A DNA stretch of 27,409 nucleotides from JBQTIU01 sp052387815 (lineage in GTDB: Bacteria > Pseudomonadota > Alphaproteobacteria > CACIAM-22H2), in contig JBQTIU010000023.1 of assembly GCA_052387815.1 (NCBI GenBank), positions 1 through 27,409 on the forward strand, read 5' to 3'. The translations under genes were made by a program, and so were the position numbers. The notes under the pieces were generated by a model. The model had not been told where the DNA came from. It ran no database searches and saw only the letters and a list, made by a program, of their open reading frames with translations. Below are positions 6,855 through 15,371 of this stretch, in pieces. Position 1 is the first letter of the stretch; each line of letters begins with the position of its first letter.

Positions 6855-7778
6855 GAAATCGGCGATCTTGCGCTCGATGGCGCGGACCAGGGCCGCCATC
6901 ATCCGGTTCGCGGGCGTGGGCACGCCAGCCCTTTCACCCTCCTCGACCAGGGCTTCGTTGAGCGCGTCGATCTCAGAGGGCCGCCCGGCGAGCACATCCA
7001 ACAGCATCGAGGGGCGGGCATTGGGAATCGCCCGTCCGAAGGCATCGATGCGGGCGACCGGGTCATCGAAGCCGAGCTTGATCCCCTTGGCCCGGGCGAC
7101 CGCAAACGCCTCGCGCGCGCACGCCTCGGCGACCGACCGTGCCTGCGGGTTGTCCAGTACCTGGCCGATGCGCAGTCCGGTCACCGCGCAGGTCGCCGAA
7201 AAGGCGATGTTGCAGACGAACTTCTCCCAGACCAGAGAGTCCGGATCGGCGTAGCCTGCGGCGCGAAAGCCGGCGTCTTGCCAGACCTTGACGATGCGCG
7301 CCAGGCGAGGCGTCAGGCCGCCGCCCACCTCGGCGATGTGCACCATCTCCCAGCCGTTGTGGTGCACGTGCCCGGGCGCCACGAAGGAGGCGCCGAAGCC
7401 GCCGGCGATGCCGATCAGCAGGTTCTTCGTGCCGAGGACCGGCGCGACCCGGTCGACATTGCCGAGCCCGTTCTGAATCGCGAGCACCGCCGTGTCCGGC
7501 CCGATCAGCGGCCGCGCGGCCTGCGCGGCGGCGCTCAGATCCCGCATCTTGGTCGACAGGATGACGAGCTCGGCGACGCCCGGCTCGGCCGGATCGAGCG
7601 TCGCGGCGACGCGCACGGTGCGATCGCCGCTGGCGCCGGCGACACGCAACCCGTTGGCGCGCACGGCCTCGATGTGATCGCGCCGGACATCGACCAGCCA
7701 GACCTCGTCGCCGGCCGCCTGCAGCAATCCGCCATAGATCGAGCCCATGGCGCCGGCGCCGATGATCGCGATCTTCAT
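6831..7778 (-). CDS. 2-dehydropantoate 2-reductase family (ketopantoate-reductase-like) enzyme
   Basis: 315-residue NAD(P)H-dependent oxidoreductase. The N-terminal Rossmann motif is MKIAIIGAGAMGS. QNGLGN (102-107) and WEKFVCN (184-190), with the catalytic-type Lys186, match the ApbA/PanE family. The C-terminal helical domain includes the RPSMLLDVLAGRPSEIDALN stretch typical of the family. Classical PanE makes pantoate, but this copy lies at the end of a catabolic and transport operon, so it more probably reduces or oxidises a 2-oxo or 2-hydroxy acid of the pathway. The start is supported by GGGAGGGAG upstream and a 33-base gap to the ATPase gene. It converges on RraA with six bases between the stops. 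Confidence 0.88.
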   Translation of the reverse strand: MKIAIIGAGAMGSIYGGLLQAAGDEVWLVDVRRDHIEAVRANGLRVAGASGDRTVRVAATLDPAEPGVAELVILSTKMRDLSAAAQAARPLIGPDTAVLAIQNGLGNVDRVAPVLGTKNLLIGIAGGFGASFVAPGHVHHNGWEMVHIAEVGGGLTPRLARIVKVWQDAGFRAAGYADPDSLVWEKFVCNIAFSATCAVTGLRIGQVLDNPQARSVAEACAREAFAVARAKGIKLGFDDPVARIDAFGRAIPNARPSMLLDVLAGRPSEIDALNEALVEEGERAGVPTPANRMMAALVRAIERKIADFGQAYGAV

Positions 7779-7811
7779 GCAGGCTCCCTCCCATCGCGCC
7801 GCGTCGTGCGG

Positions 7812-8585
7812 TCAGATCTTCACGCCCTTCTTCATGCCGTCCCAAATTTCCCGTCGTAGATCGATGAAGGCCTGGCTGGTCTTCACGTCCTCGCGCCGCG
7901 GCCGGCCGAACGGCACCTCGACGATCCGCTCGACGCGCGCCGGCCGCGGCGTGAACAAGACGATCCGGTCGGCGAGGTAGATCGCCTCCTCGATCGAGTG
8001 GGTGACGAAGACGACCATCTTGTGCTCGCGCTCCCAGATGCGCAGCAGCTCGTCCTGAAGCAGGTCGCGGGTCTGCACGTCGAGCGAGCCGAAGGGCTCG
8101 TCCATCAGCAGCACCTCCGGGCGGATCGCCAGCGCGCGCGCGATGCCGACGCGTTGCTGCATGCCGCCGGACAGCTGGTGCGGGTAATGGCTTTCGAAGC
8201 CGTGCAGGCCGACCAGTTCGATGTAGTGGCGGCAGATCTTGAGACGCTCCGCCTTTCCGATGTCGAGCAGCTCCAATCCGAACTCGACGTTGCCGAGGGC
8301 GGTTCGCCAGGGAAACAGGTCGAAGCTCTGGAACACCATGCCCCGGCCATGGCCGGGTCCCTTGACCTCGGCGCCGTTCAGGAAGATGGCCCCGGAGTCG
8401 GGCGGGATGAGCCCGTCGACGATCCGCAGGAACGTCGATTTGCCGCACCCGCTGGGACCCACGACCGCCAGGAACTCGAGGTTGGCGACCCCGAACGACA
8501 GGCCATCGATGACCTTCAGGGGCTCGGCGCTTCCCTGCGCGTAGCTCTTCGTGATCGCGCAAACCTCGAGCTTGGGCGTGCCCAC
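7812..8585 (-). CDS. ABC transporter ATP-binding protein, NitT/TauT (SsuB/TauB) type
   Basis: 257-residue cytoplasmic ATPase. Walker A GPSGCGKST (43-51), Q-loop Gln86, signature LSGGMQQ (138-144), Walker B EVLLMDEP (157-164) and H-loop His196 (FVTHSIEEA) are all present, so it should be active. I choose the GTG at 8585, five bases after the SBP-2 stop, because it gives the normal family length; the frame is open further upstream, but only as an antisense-like shadow of SBP-2. No permease gene lies in this operon. The two ATPase-less permeases at 3507-5025 on the opposite strand are the natural partners. Confidence 0.92.
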   Translation of the reverse strand: MGTPKLEVCAITKSYAQGSAEPLKVIDGLSFGVANLEFLAVVGPSGCGKSTFLRIVDGLIPPDSGAIFLNGAEVKGPGHGRGMVFQSFDLFPWRTALGNVEFGLELLDIGKAERLKICRHYIELVGLHGFESHYPHQLSGGMQQRVGIARALAIRPEVLLMDEPFGSLDVQTRDLLQDELLRIWEREHKMVVFVTHSIEEAIYLADRIVLFTPRPARVERIVEVPFGRPRREDVKTSQAFIDLRREIWDGMKKGVKI

Positions 8586-8590
8586 GCGTG

Positions 8591-9649
8591 TCAGCCCCCG
8601 AGCTCCCGCACAGCCTGCTGGAGGAAGGACGTCTCGACGACTTGCTCCACCTTGATCGTTCCCGCGATCGCCTCGGCTGTCTTGTAGACCGGGATGAGCT
8701 CGCGCAGGTCGTCCGGATTGAAATCGCCCGCATTCGGCCATGCTTTGACCTCGCGCGCCAGGCCCTCCCACAGGGGTTTCAGGATCTCCGGCGTGGCGTC
8801 CTTGGCATTGGGCAGGGTGACGTGGCGCCGGTAGGCGTCCGTGTACCAGGCGAGATCGGCGTTGGCCTTGCGCCGCGCGGTCAGGTTCGCCTTGAGGAAG
8901 TCGACCACGGCGCGCTCGTTCTCGCGCCGCTTGAGCCAGGCTCCCGGGACCGCCCAGACTTCGTTGATCCAGGCGCGATATTCCTTCCACGGCTCGATCA
9001 GCACCTTGTAGTTGCCCTGCTTGGCGACTTCGGCGGCTTGATCGAAATGGACGGGCACGGCATGGACGCGCCCGGACAGCAGGGCGCGCATCCGGGCGCC
9101 CGAGCCGCCGATATCGACCATGGTCAGCTTTTTCACGTCGATACCCTGGCGCAGAAGCGGACCGACCAGCATGACGTGCGTGATGTCGCCCCTCTGATTG
9201 ACCGCGACGACGTTGTCGGGCTTCTCGAGATCCTTGAGCTCCTTGATCTTGTCGGCGTTGACGATGAACACGAGGCTGGTGCTGGAATATAGGAGCCCGA
9301 CGATCTTGAGGTCGGCGCCCGCCTCGACCGCGCTCATCAGCGTGGGCGGATCGGTCTCGCCGATTTCGGCCGCACCGGCGACGAGCGTCTGCGTGAGCGT
9401 GCGGATCTGATCCATCCGGTTCGTTTTCGGCGCGGCGTAGCCCGGCGTCGCCGGCAGCAGGTCGAAGACCGATGCCATCGCGGGCACATGGATGCCGAGC
9501 GCAAAGCCAAGCAGGTTGACGTTGAGTGCGCGTCCGGCCTGCGCCCGTACCGGAACGACGGCGGAGCCACCCATGATCGCCGGTCCGAGCAGGCCGGCGC
9601 CGAGCCCTCCACCCAATGTCCGCAGCATGTGTCGTCGCGTGGTTCCCAT
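8591..9649 (-). CDS. ABC substrate-binding protein, NMT1/TauA-like (SBP-2)
   Basis: 352-residue periplasmic receptor. The start MGTTRRHMLRTLGGGLGAGL is a twin-arginine-like signal peptide, probably cleaved after VRA (VPVRAQAG). The mature part parallels SBP-1 closely (LNVNLLGFALGIHVPAMAS, EIGETDPPTLMSAVEAGADL, NEVWAVPGAWLKRRENERAV). The ATG has GGGAGGGAA just upstream. It is followed by the ATPase gene and preceded by MmgE/PrpD with a 21-base gap. Two related receptors probably feed one permease pair with similar but not identical ligands. The ligand cannot be read from sequence. Confidence 0.92.
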   Translation of the reverse strand: MGTTRRHMLRTLGGGLGAGLLGPAIMGGSAVVPVRAQAGRALNVNLLGFALGIHVPAMASVFDLLPATPGYAAPKTNRMDQIRTLTQTLVAGAAEIGETDPPTLMSAVEAGADLKIVGLLYSSTSLVFIVNADKIKELKDLEKPDNVVAVNQRGDITHVMLVGPLLRQGIDVKKLTMVDIGGSGARMRALLSGRVHAVPVHFDQAAEVAKQGNYKVLIEPWKEYRAWINEVWAVPGAWLKRRENERAVVDFLKANLTARRKANADLAWYTDAYRRHVTLPNAKDATPEILKPLWEGLAREVKAWPNAGDFNPDDLRELIPVYKTAEAIAGTIKVEQVVETSFLQQAVRELGG

Positions 9650-9670
9650 GATTCCCTCCCTCGTTGGCTG

Positions 9671-11101
9671 TTATTTTGCACGATCGAAGTTCTCGGCCAA
9701 CTCGCGCGGCGCGTCAACCGCGCGGCTCACCGCCGTCGGTTCGACCGCCGGACGCAACAGCCGCATGAGCGGCGTCAAGTCGGGCAGATCTTCGAACCGC
9801 GCGACGCGGTCGATGGCCTCCGCCGCCGACGCGGACCCCAAGACCGGCGCGGCCAGGCGGCGGAACTTGGCGACCACGCGCGCGCGCGGCAACGGGCACT
9901 CGGCCGCGCCCGGCGGATGGTCGCTGACCGCCTCGAACATGCGGCCATCGGCCAGCCGGACCGTGACGCGGTGCGTCCAAGTGGCGGGGTAGCCGGCATC
10001 CAGCGCCGGGTCGTGGACGACCCGCACCCGGCTGACCAGCGCGCGTCGGCGCGCGTCGGCGCACGCCGCGTCGGTGAAGTCCGGCAACTGGATGTCGCCC
10101 GTCTGCAAGGCGACGGCGGCGGCGTACTGGTGGCTCAGGATCGCATCGAAGCGCGTTGCCGGGTCGGGCCGGCCGGACACGGCAACCGAATCCCGGAACG
10201 CGGCGATCGTGACGGACTCCACGTCCTCGGCGGAGAAGCGCTCGCGGCGAAGGCCGATGAGCGCCTCTACCGGGCCGTGCGTGAAGCGGCAGGATGCATA
10301 GGGTTTGATGGCGGTCGCCGCGAACCGGTAGTTGTCGCCCAGGCGGTCGGTCAAGGCTCCGAGGTCGGCGCCCGATGCCATGGTTCGCGCGACGCCGTAA
10401 CGTCCGTCGATGATGCCGCGAGGTCCCGCCAGCCCCGCGGCGGCCATCTCCGCCGCGACCACGCCGATCTCCGCTGCCCTGGCGCCGTTGAGCGCCGTAT
10501 CGGTCATCGAGCCGTCTATCTGATACTGCCGGAGACCGGCCGCCGCGCCGCCGGCCAGACCGAAGGCGGCGGCCGTGGTGTCGGGATCGGCACCGAGCGC
10601 GCGCGCGCCGGCGGCTGCCGCGCCGAACGCGTTGCATGTCCCGGTATTGTGGAAGCCGCTGTCGTAATGCGATGGGCCGAGCGCGGCCGACAGGCGAACG
10701 GCGACCTCGAATCCGGATATGATCCCGGCGAGGAGGTCGGCGCCGGAGGCGCCCGACCGCTCGCCGGCCGCCAGCGCCGCCGCGACGATCGGGGTGCCCG
10801 GATGGAGCGGACCCACATCATAGGTGTCGTCATAGGTGTGGATGCGGCCGTGGAAGGCGTTGAGGAGTGCGGCATGCGGCGCCGCCATACGCCAGGATCG
10901 GCCGATCACGGTCGCCTCGGAGACGCCGCCCCAGCGCGTCACCACCTTCTGCAGTCGCCGCGACGCCGGTTCCGCGACGCCCGCGCACATCACGCCGATC
11001 GCATCGAGTAGGTGGTCCTTGGCCTTGTCGCGCAGCGGCGCCGGCACATCGCGGAGCGCGAGGCCAGCAACGAAACGGCCGAGTGCTGCCCCAGCCGTCA
11101 C
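9671..11101 (-). CDS. MmgE/PrpD family protein
   Basis: 476-residue member of the family that includes 2-methylcitrate dehydratase and cis-aconitate decarboxylase; others isomerise or dehydrate tricarboxylic-like acids. The N-terminus (ALGRFVAGLALRDVPAPLRD) is typical. The HTYDDTYDVGPLHPG block (88-102) and GFHNTGTCNAFGAAAA carry the conserved active-site His and Asp residues. The GTG start overlaps the HyuA-2 stop as GTGA, implying translational coupling; the frame is open far upstream only as a shadow of HyuA-2. Its place directly after HyuA-2 suggests it acts on a dicarboxylic or tricarboxylic product of the HyuAB step. The reaction is unknown; classical PrpD companions (PrpB, PrpC) are absent. 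Confidence 0.87.
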   Translation of the reverse strand: MTAGAALGRFVAGLALRDVPAPLRDKAKDHLLDAIGVMCAGVAEPASRRLQKVVTRWGGVSEATVIGRSWRMAAPHAALLNAFHGRIHTYDDTYDVGPLHPGTPIVAAALAAGERSGASGADLLAGIISGFEVAVRLSAALGPSHYDSGFHNTGTCNAFGAAAAGARALGADPDTTAAAFGLAGGAAAGLRQYQIDGSMTDTALNGARAAEIGVVAAEMAAAGLAGPRGIIDGRYGVARTMASGADLGALTDRLGDNYRFAATAIKPYASCRFTHGPVEALIGLRRERFSAEDVESVTIAAFRDSVAVSGRPDPATRFDAILSHQYAAAVALQTGDIQLPDFTDAACADARRRALVSRVRVVHDPALDAGYPATWTHRVTVRLADGRMFEAVSDHPPGAAECPLPRARVVAKFRRLAAPVLGSASAAEAIDRVARFEDLPDLTPLMRLLRPAVEPTAVSRAVDAPRELAENFDRAK

Positions 11102-13338
11102 GCCGGCCTCGCCGCGGAACCGGTGCCGCGCCGAGCGGGGCGAGACAGGGCCGCGCGGACCGCGGCAGCCCGCGAGTCGCCTGCCCGCGTCTTGGCCGTC
11201 CCGGCCTTGAGCACCCGAGCCGCCGCCGGACGAGCCGCCTGCTTGGGCAGAGTGACGATCAGGCTGCCTTGCGCATCGACCACGGCTTCTGCATCCGCGC
11301 CGATGACAGCGGTCGATTCGGGTTCCTCGATCACGGCCGGGCCCTTCAGGCGCGCGTGCGGCGTTAGCGTATAGCGGTCGTAGACGGGAACGGAGACGAA
11401 GCCGCCGGCGTCGGGCAGATAGACCGACCGCTCGCCCTTGCGCGCCTTGGCCGTCGCCTGCCGCGGTGCGGGCGGTTCGAGACGAACGTGGCGCGGCTTG
11501 CCGCTCGCCACCAGCCGCCAGCCGACGATCTCCACGGGCACATCGGGGTTGAGGCGGTGGTAACGCGCTTGATAGAGGCGCAGGAACTCCTTGTGCAGTC
11601 GCGCCAGCTCGCCCTGGCCGAGCGCGCCGCCCGGAACCGGCACCGCCAGCTCGTAGCTCTGCCCCGCGAAGCGGAGCGCGGCCTCCCGGCGCACCACGCC
11701 GGCGTGTTCCGGAAGGCCCGCGGATCGCACCTGGGCCCGGCCCTCGGCCTCCATGCTGCCGAGCAAGCGGTTGATGGCCGCCGGATCGGCGCCGACGAGC
11801 GGCTCGACGCGGGCATGGACCAGCTCGAAGGCGGGCGGAGCAATCAGGAAGCCGAACGCGGACATGACGCCGGCGCGCAGGGGAAACACGATGCGCCGAA
11901 TGCCGAGCGCAACGGCAACGCGGTACGCGTGCACGGGGCCCGCCCCGCCATAGGCGAGCAACGCGTAATCGCGCGGGTCCTTGCCGCGCTCGAGGCAGTG
12001 GATCTTCGCGGCGCGAGCCATGTTGTCGTTGACGACCTCGTGAATCCCCCACGCGGCGCGCTTGAGCGGGATGCCGAGCGGCCTTGCGATTCCCTCGGAG
12101 ATCGCCTGCTCCGCCCGCGCGCGATCGAGCGGCATCTTGCCGCCGAGGAAGAATGTGGGATCTAGGTAGCCGAGAAAGAGGTCGGCATCGGTCACCGTGG
12201 GTGCGGTGCCGCCCAGCCCATAGCAGGCCGGTCCGGGTGCGGCGCCGGCGCTGTCGGGGCCGACCTGCACCAGCCCGAACTCGTTGACCCGCGCGATGCT
12301 CCCGCCGCCCGCGCCGATCTCGATCATCTCGAGCGCCGGGACTTTGAGCGGTAGGCCGCTGCCCTTGGCAAAACGGTAGACGCGGGCAACTTCGAATTGG
12401 GTCGATCGTTCGGGCACGCCGCGGTCGATGACGCTGATCTTCGCCGTGGTCCCGCCCATGTCGAAACCGATGACGTCGGCGATACCGGCCCGCTTGCCGA
12501 AGAAAGTCGTTGCCAGGGTTCCGCCCGCCGGCCCTGACTCGACGACGCGAACGGGGTAGCGAACCGCCGTTTCGCAGCTCACCGTCCCGCCATCCGAGGT
12601 CATGATCAGGAGCGGCGCCGCGATTCCGACCTGCCGAAGTTCGATCGTCAGCCGGTCGAGGTAGCGGCGCACGACGGGTTGCACGTAGGCGTTGGCCACC
12701 GTCGTGCTGGCCCGCTCGTACTCGCGAATGTCGGCCATGACCTCAGACGACAGGGACACCGCAATGTCCGGCGCCTCGGCGCCGAGGATCTCGGCGATCA
12801 TTCGCTCGTGCGCCGAATTGCGGAATGAATGCAGAAGGCAGACGCCGACGGCCTCGACGCCGGCCGCCCGGATCTCGCGCGCGACCCGGCGGACCTCGTC
12901 CGCGGTCAACGCCTCGACGACCCCGCCCCTGTGATCGAGCCGCTCGGCGACCTCGAAGGCCAGACGCCGCGGCACGAGCGGCGTCGGCATTTCCAGCTCG
13001 ATGTCGTAGATGTCGTAGCGGCTTTCGCGCGCCATCTCGAGCACGTCGCGAAAGCCGCGCGTGACGATCAGCGCCGTCCGCGCGCCGCGGCGTTCGATCA
13101 GCGCGTTGGTCGCGATCGTCGTCCCGTGGACGACCAGCCGCACTTCCGCAGGCGCCACGCCGCTGTCGGCCAGGAGCCGCGCAACGCCGCCAAGAACGCC
13201 CTTGGCCAGATCGTCGTGCGTCGTCAGCGTCTTACCGACATGAAGCCGCCCGCTGCGGCGGTCATGGAGCGCGAGATCGGTGAACGTGCCGCCGATATCG
13301 ACGCCCAGAGCGCAGTCGCGCGGCCTAGTCCGCGGCAT
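11098..13338 (-). CDS. hydantoinase A/oxoprolinase family protein (HyuA-2)
   Basis: ATP-binding subunit of a HyuAB enzyme, 746 residues. It has the ASKHA nucleotide-binding signature: LGVDIGGTFTDLAL (11-24), VVHGTTIATNALIERRGA, DMGGTTAKISV, GAGGGSIARVNEFGLVQVGP with PGPACYGLGG, and YGGAGPVHA. The C-terminal Hydantoinase_A domain ends with the usual YDRYTL...GPAVIEEPESTAVIG stretch. About 45 further residues rich in Ala and Arg follow, making it longer than the roughly 700 residues usual for the family. It overlaps HyuB-2 by 14 bases upstream and MmgE/PrpD by four bases downstream. It is expected to form a complex with HyuB-2, and possibly with HyuB-1, which lacks its own partner. Confidence 0.92.
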   Translation of the reverse strand: MPRTRPRDCALGVDIGGTFTDLALHDRRSGRLHVGKTLTTHDDLAKGVLGGVARLLADSGVAPAEVRLVVHGTTIATNALIERRGARTALIVTRGFRDVLEMARESRYDIYDIELEMPTPLVPRRLAFEVAERLDHRGGVVEALTADEVRRVAREIRAAGVEAVGVCLLHSFRNSAHERMIAEILGAEAPDIAVSLSSEVMADIREYERASTTVANAYVQPVVRRYLDRLTIELRQVGIAAPLLIMTSDGGTVSCETAVRYPVRVVESGPAGGTLATTFFGKRAGIADVIGFDMGGTTAKISVIDRGVPERSTQFEVARVYRFAKGSGLPLKVPALEMIEIGAGGGSIARVNEFGLVQVGPDSAGAAPGPACYGLGGTAPTVTDADLFLGYLDPTFFLGGKMPLDRARAEQAISEGIARPLGIPLKRAAWGIHEVVNDNMARAAKIHCLERGKDPRDYALLAYGGAGPVHAYRVAVALGIRRIVFPLRAGVMSAFGFLIAPPAFELVHARVEPLVGADPAAINRLLGSMEAEGRAQVRSAGLPEHAGVVRREAALRFAGQSYELAVPVPGGALGQGELARLHKEFLRLYQARYHRLNPDVPVEIVGWRLVASGKPRHVRLEPPAPRQATAKARKGERSVYLPDAGGFVSVPVYDRYTLTPHARLKGPAVIEEPESTAVIGADAEAVVDAQGSLIVTLPKQAARPAAARVLKAGTAKTRAGDSRAAAVRAALSRPARRGTGSAARPA

Positions 13339-15037
13339 GCACGATCTCCTCTTGCGCGGGCACCGACGGAGCCGTGAGCTTCACACCATAATCGCGCAGC
13401 GCCGCTTCGGGCGAGACAATCGAGTTCTCCACGTCGCGACGCACCCGCATCGGGTCGCGCTCGCGTGCCGGGTACATGCCCCCGGAGCCGGGCACGCGCA
13501 GCGTCATCACGTCGCCCCGGTCGAGTTGAATCGGCACCTTGTCCGGCACCGGACGGCCATTGACCAACACGCCGCCGGCGGCGCCCGCGCACCCGCCGTG
13601 CAATCCCTGTGGCTGGATCGAAAGTTTACCGTGCTCGGCCCGCACCGTGAGCGGGCGCGGCGAGACCGATTCGAAGACGAACTCCTGGCCGCAGCCTCCG
13701 CGGTAGCGACCGGGACCGCCCGAATCGGCGATCAGTCGCTTCTCGCGTACCCGCACCGGGATGGTCTGCTCAAGAACCTCGACCGGAAGGTTCGACGAGT
13801 TCGCCGGAAAACTCATGCAATGGAGTCCGTCCTTGTCGGCCCGCGCGCCCATGCCGCCCATGACGAACATGAGATCGGAGAACGCGCGGTCGTCCGCATC
13901 GCGACCGGACAGATAGACCAGGAACTTGTTGCCCGATTCGGCGAGGATCCGGTTGGGGATGGCGTCGGCGAGCGCGTTCAGAATCGCGATCGGAATGTAG
14001 TGCCCGCTGGACGGCTTCATCTTGACCGGAGCCGGAAAGGTCGGATTGAGGACCGAGCCCGTGGGCGCGCGCACGCGGATCGGCGCAAATGTCCCCTCGT
14101 TGTTCGGCAGCCTCGGGCTCGCCAGACACTTGATGATATAGGCGCTCCAAACATGCGTATAGACCAGGGTGCAGTTGATGCCGAGGCTCGACTGCGGCGA
14201 GCTTCCCTCGAAGTCGATGTCGATCGTGCCGCCGCGCGCGGTCACCGCGACGCGAATATGAAGCGGGTGGTCGAACCCATCGACCGAGCTCTCGCCCCGA
14301 TAGGTTCCATCCGGGATGGTTTCGGCGATGGCGCGGCGCATCGCCTGTTGGGAGCGGCTGAGGATGGTGCGGCCGAGGTCGCGCAAGTCCGGCATACCGT
14401 GCCGGTCGAGAAACTCGCCGAGTTTGGCCCCCATGACCTTGCAGCCGGCGACGAGCGCGCGCGCGTCGCCCGCGATCTGCCGCGGGACCCGGACGTTGGC
14501 CTCCAGCATGGCGAAGAAGGTCGGATTTTCCCGGCCCCGCTCCATCGCCTTCAAGGGCGGGATGATCAGGCCTTCCTCGTAGACCTCGCGCGCCGCCGCC
14601 GACAGGCAGCCGCCGATGTCGGCCATGTGCGCCATGGTTTCGGCGAACCCGACGAGCCGACGCTTGTGGAAGATCGGGGCGACCATGGCGATGTCGTTGA
14701 GATGGCCCATGATCCACCACGGGTTATTGGTGACCACGACATCGCCGGGCGCGAGGCTCTCGGCCGGGATATGCCGCAAGACCTCCTGGACCGCGATCGA
14801 CGTCGTTCCGGTCTTCGAGGCGATGGAAACGTCGGCGGCGAGTTGCCGGCCCACGGCATCGTGGAGGAGCGCGCCGAAGTCGCGCCCCTCGACGACGACT
14901 TTCGACATCGAGGTCCGGATGATCGCATAGGCCGCCTCGTCGACCACCGTGATCAGGCGGTTCCACAGGACTTCGAGGTCGATCGCGTCGTAGGTCCGGA
15001 ACCGCCGTTTGGCGCGTCTCTCGCTCGCGCGCGTCAT
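13325..15037 (-). CDS. hydantoinase B/oxoprolinase family protein (HyuB-2)
   Basis: 570-residue HyuB subunit paired with the overlapping HyuA-2. The metal-site region is NNPWWIMGHLND (104-115) and MAHMADIGG (135-143), keeping His112, Asp115 and His137 with the same 25-residue spacing as in HyuB-1 and HyuB-3. Long blocks are identical to HyuB-1: REVYEEGLIIPPLKAM, LGINCTLVYTHVW, LNPTFPAPVKMK and FVMGGMGARA. These two therefore form one subfamily apart from HyuB-3. The ATG at 15037 follows AAGGTGGGGG and lies 14 bases after DUF4387; upstream frame extension is a shadow. There is no third subunit of the acetone- or acetophenone-carboxylase kind nearby, so a hydrolase is more likely than a carboxylase. 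Confidence 0.92.
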   Translation of the reverse strand: MTRASERRAKRRFRTYDAIDLEVLWNRLITVVDEAAYAIIRTSMSKVVVEGRDFGALLHDAVGRQLAADVSIASKTGTTSIAVQEVLRHIPAESLAPGDVVVTNNPWWIMGHLNDIAMVAPIFHKRRLVGFAETMAHMADIGGCLSAAAREVYEEGLIIPPLKAMERGRENPTFFAMLEANVRVPRQIAGDARALVAGCKVMGAKLGEFLDRHGMPDLRDLGRTILSRSQQAMRRAIAETIPDGTYRGESSVDGFDHPLHIRVAVTARGGTIDIDFEGSSPQSSLGINCTLVYTHVWSAYIIKCLASPRLPNNEGTFAPIRVRAPTGSVLNPTFPAPVKMKPSSGHYIPIAILNALADAIPNRILAESGNKFLVYLSGRDADDRAFSDLMFVMGGMGARADKDGLHCMSFPANSSNLPVEVLEQTIPVRVREKRLIADSGGPGRYRGGCGQEFVFESVSPRPLTVRAEHGKLSIQPQGLHGGCAGAAGGVLVNGRPVPDKVPIQLDRGDVMTLRVPGSGGMYPARERDPMRVRRDVENSIVSPEAALRDYGVKLTAPSVPAQEEIVHAAD

Positions 15038-15051
15038 TCGCACCCCCACCT

Positions 15052-15363
15052 TCAGATGGGGATGTCCACGTCGAGCAGCGGCGCGTGCTGCTGGGCGCCG
15101 TAGACGTCGGCGTCGCCGACGTCTCCCGACGGGATGCGGCGCGGGATCGTCGCCTTGAACGCATAGCCGGCGGGGTACTCGGTGAACAGGACTTGGGCCT
15201 CGTCCACCTTGTAGAGCCGCGCAAACAGCGCCGGCCCAAGCACGCCCGTCGCCCTCACCTTGTCGAACATCGCCTGGTTGTCGAACACCACGTCGATGGT
15301 GAGCTCGAACGGTCCCGCGTTCTTGCTTTTGCACGCCTGCGCGATGTCCCGAATCTTCGGCAT
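15052..15363 (-). CDS. DUF4387 family protein
   Basis: A 103-residue protein of unknown function. It starts MPKIRDIAQACKSKNAGPFE and continues LTIDVVFDN, the strongly conserved N-terminal block of this family. Later conserved residues include LYKVDEAQV and FKATIPRR. ATG 15363 is chosen because GAGG lies 6 bases before it; a GTG at 15375 overlapping the AtuA stop is also possible. DUF4387 is usually encoded next to AtuA-family proteins, as here, and probably forms a complex with it. No catalytic function is established. Confidence 0.85.
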   Translation of the reverse strand: MPKIRDIAQACKSKNAGPFELTIDVVFDNQAMFDKVRATGVLGPALFARLYKVDEAQVLFTEYPAGYAFKATIPRRIPSGDVGDADVYGAQQHAPLLDVDIPI

Positions 15364-15371
15364 CGGCGGCC

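Noticed and set aside
6831..7778. Assigning panE and a role in pantothenate synthesis
   Set aside because: The family match is good, but the gene ends a catabolic/transport operon and the family includes many other 2-oxo-acid reductases, so a biosynthetic name is not justified.
11098..15037. HyuA-2/HyuB-2 as acetone or acetophenone carboxylase
   Set aside because: No small gamma-type subunit or further carboxylase subunit is present, and the cluster contains hydrolase-pathway and aldolase genes instead. The family alone cannot distinguish them, so no such name was given.
13280..15103. A 607-codon open frame on the plus strand opposite HyuB-2
   Set aside because: HyuB-2 has full family conservation on the other strand; the plus frame shows only the compositional shadow.
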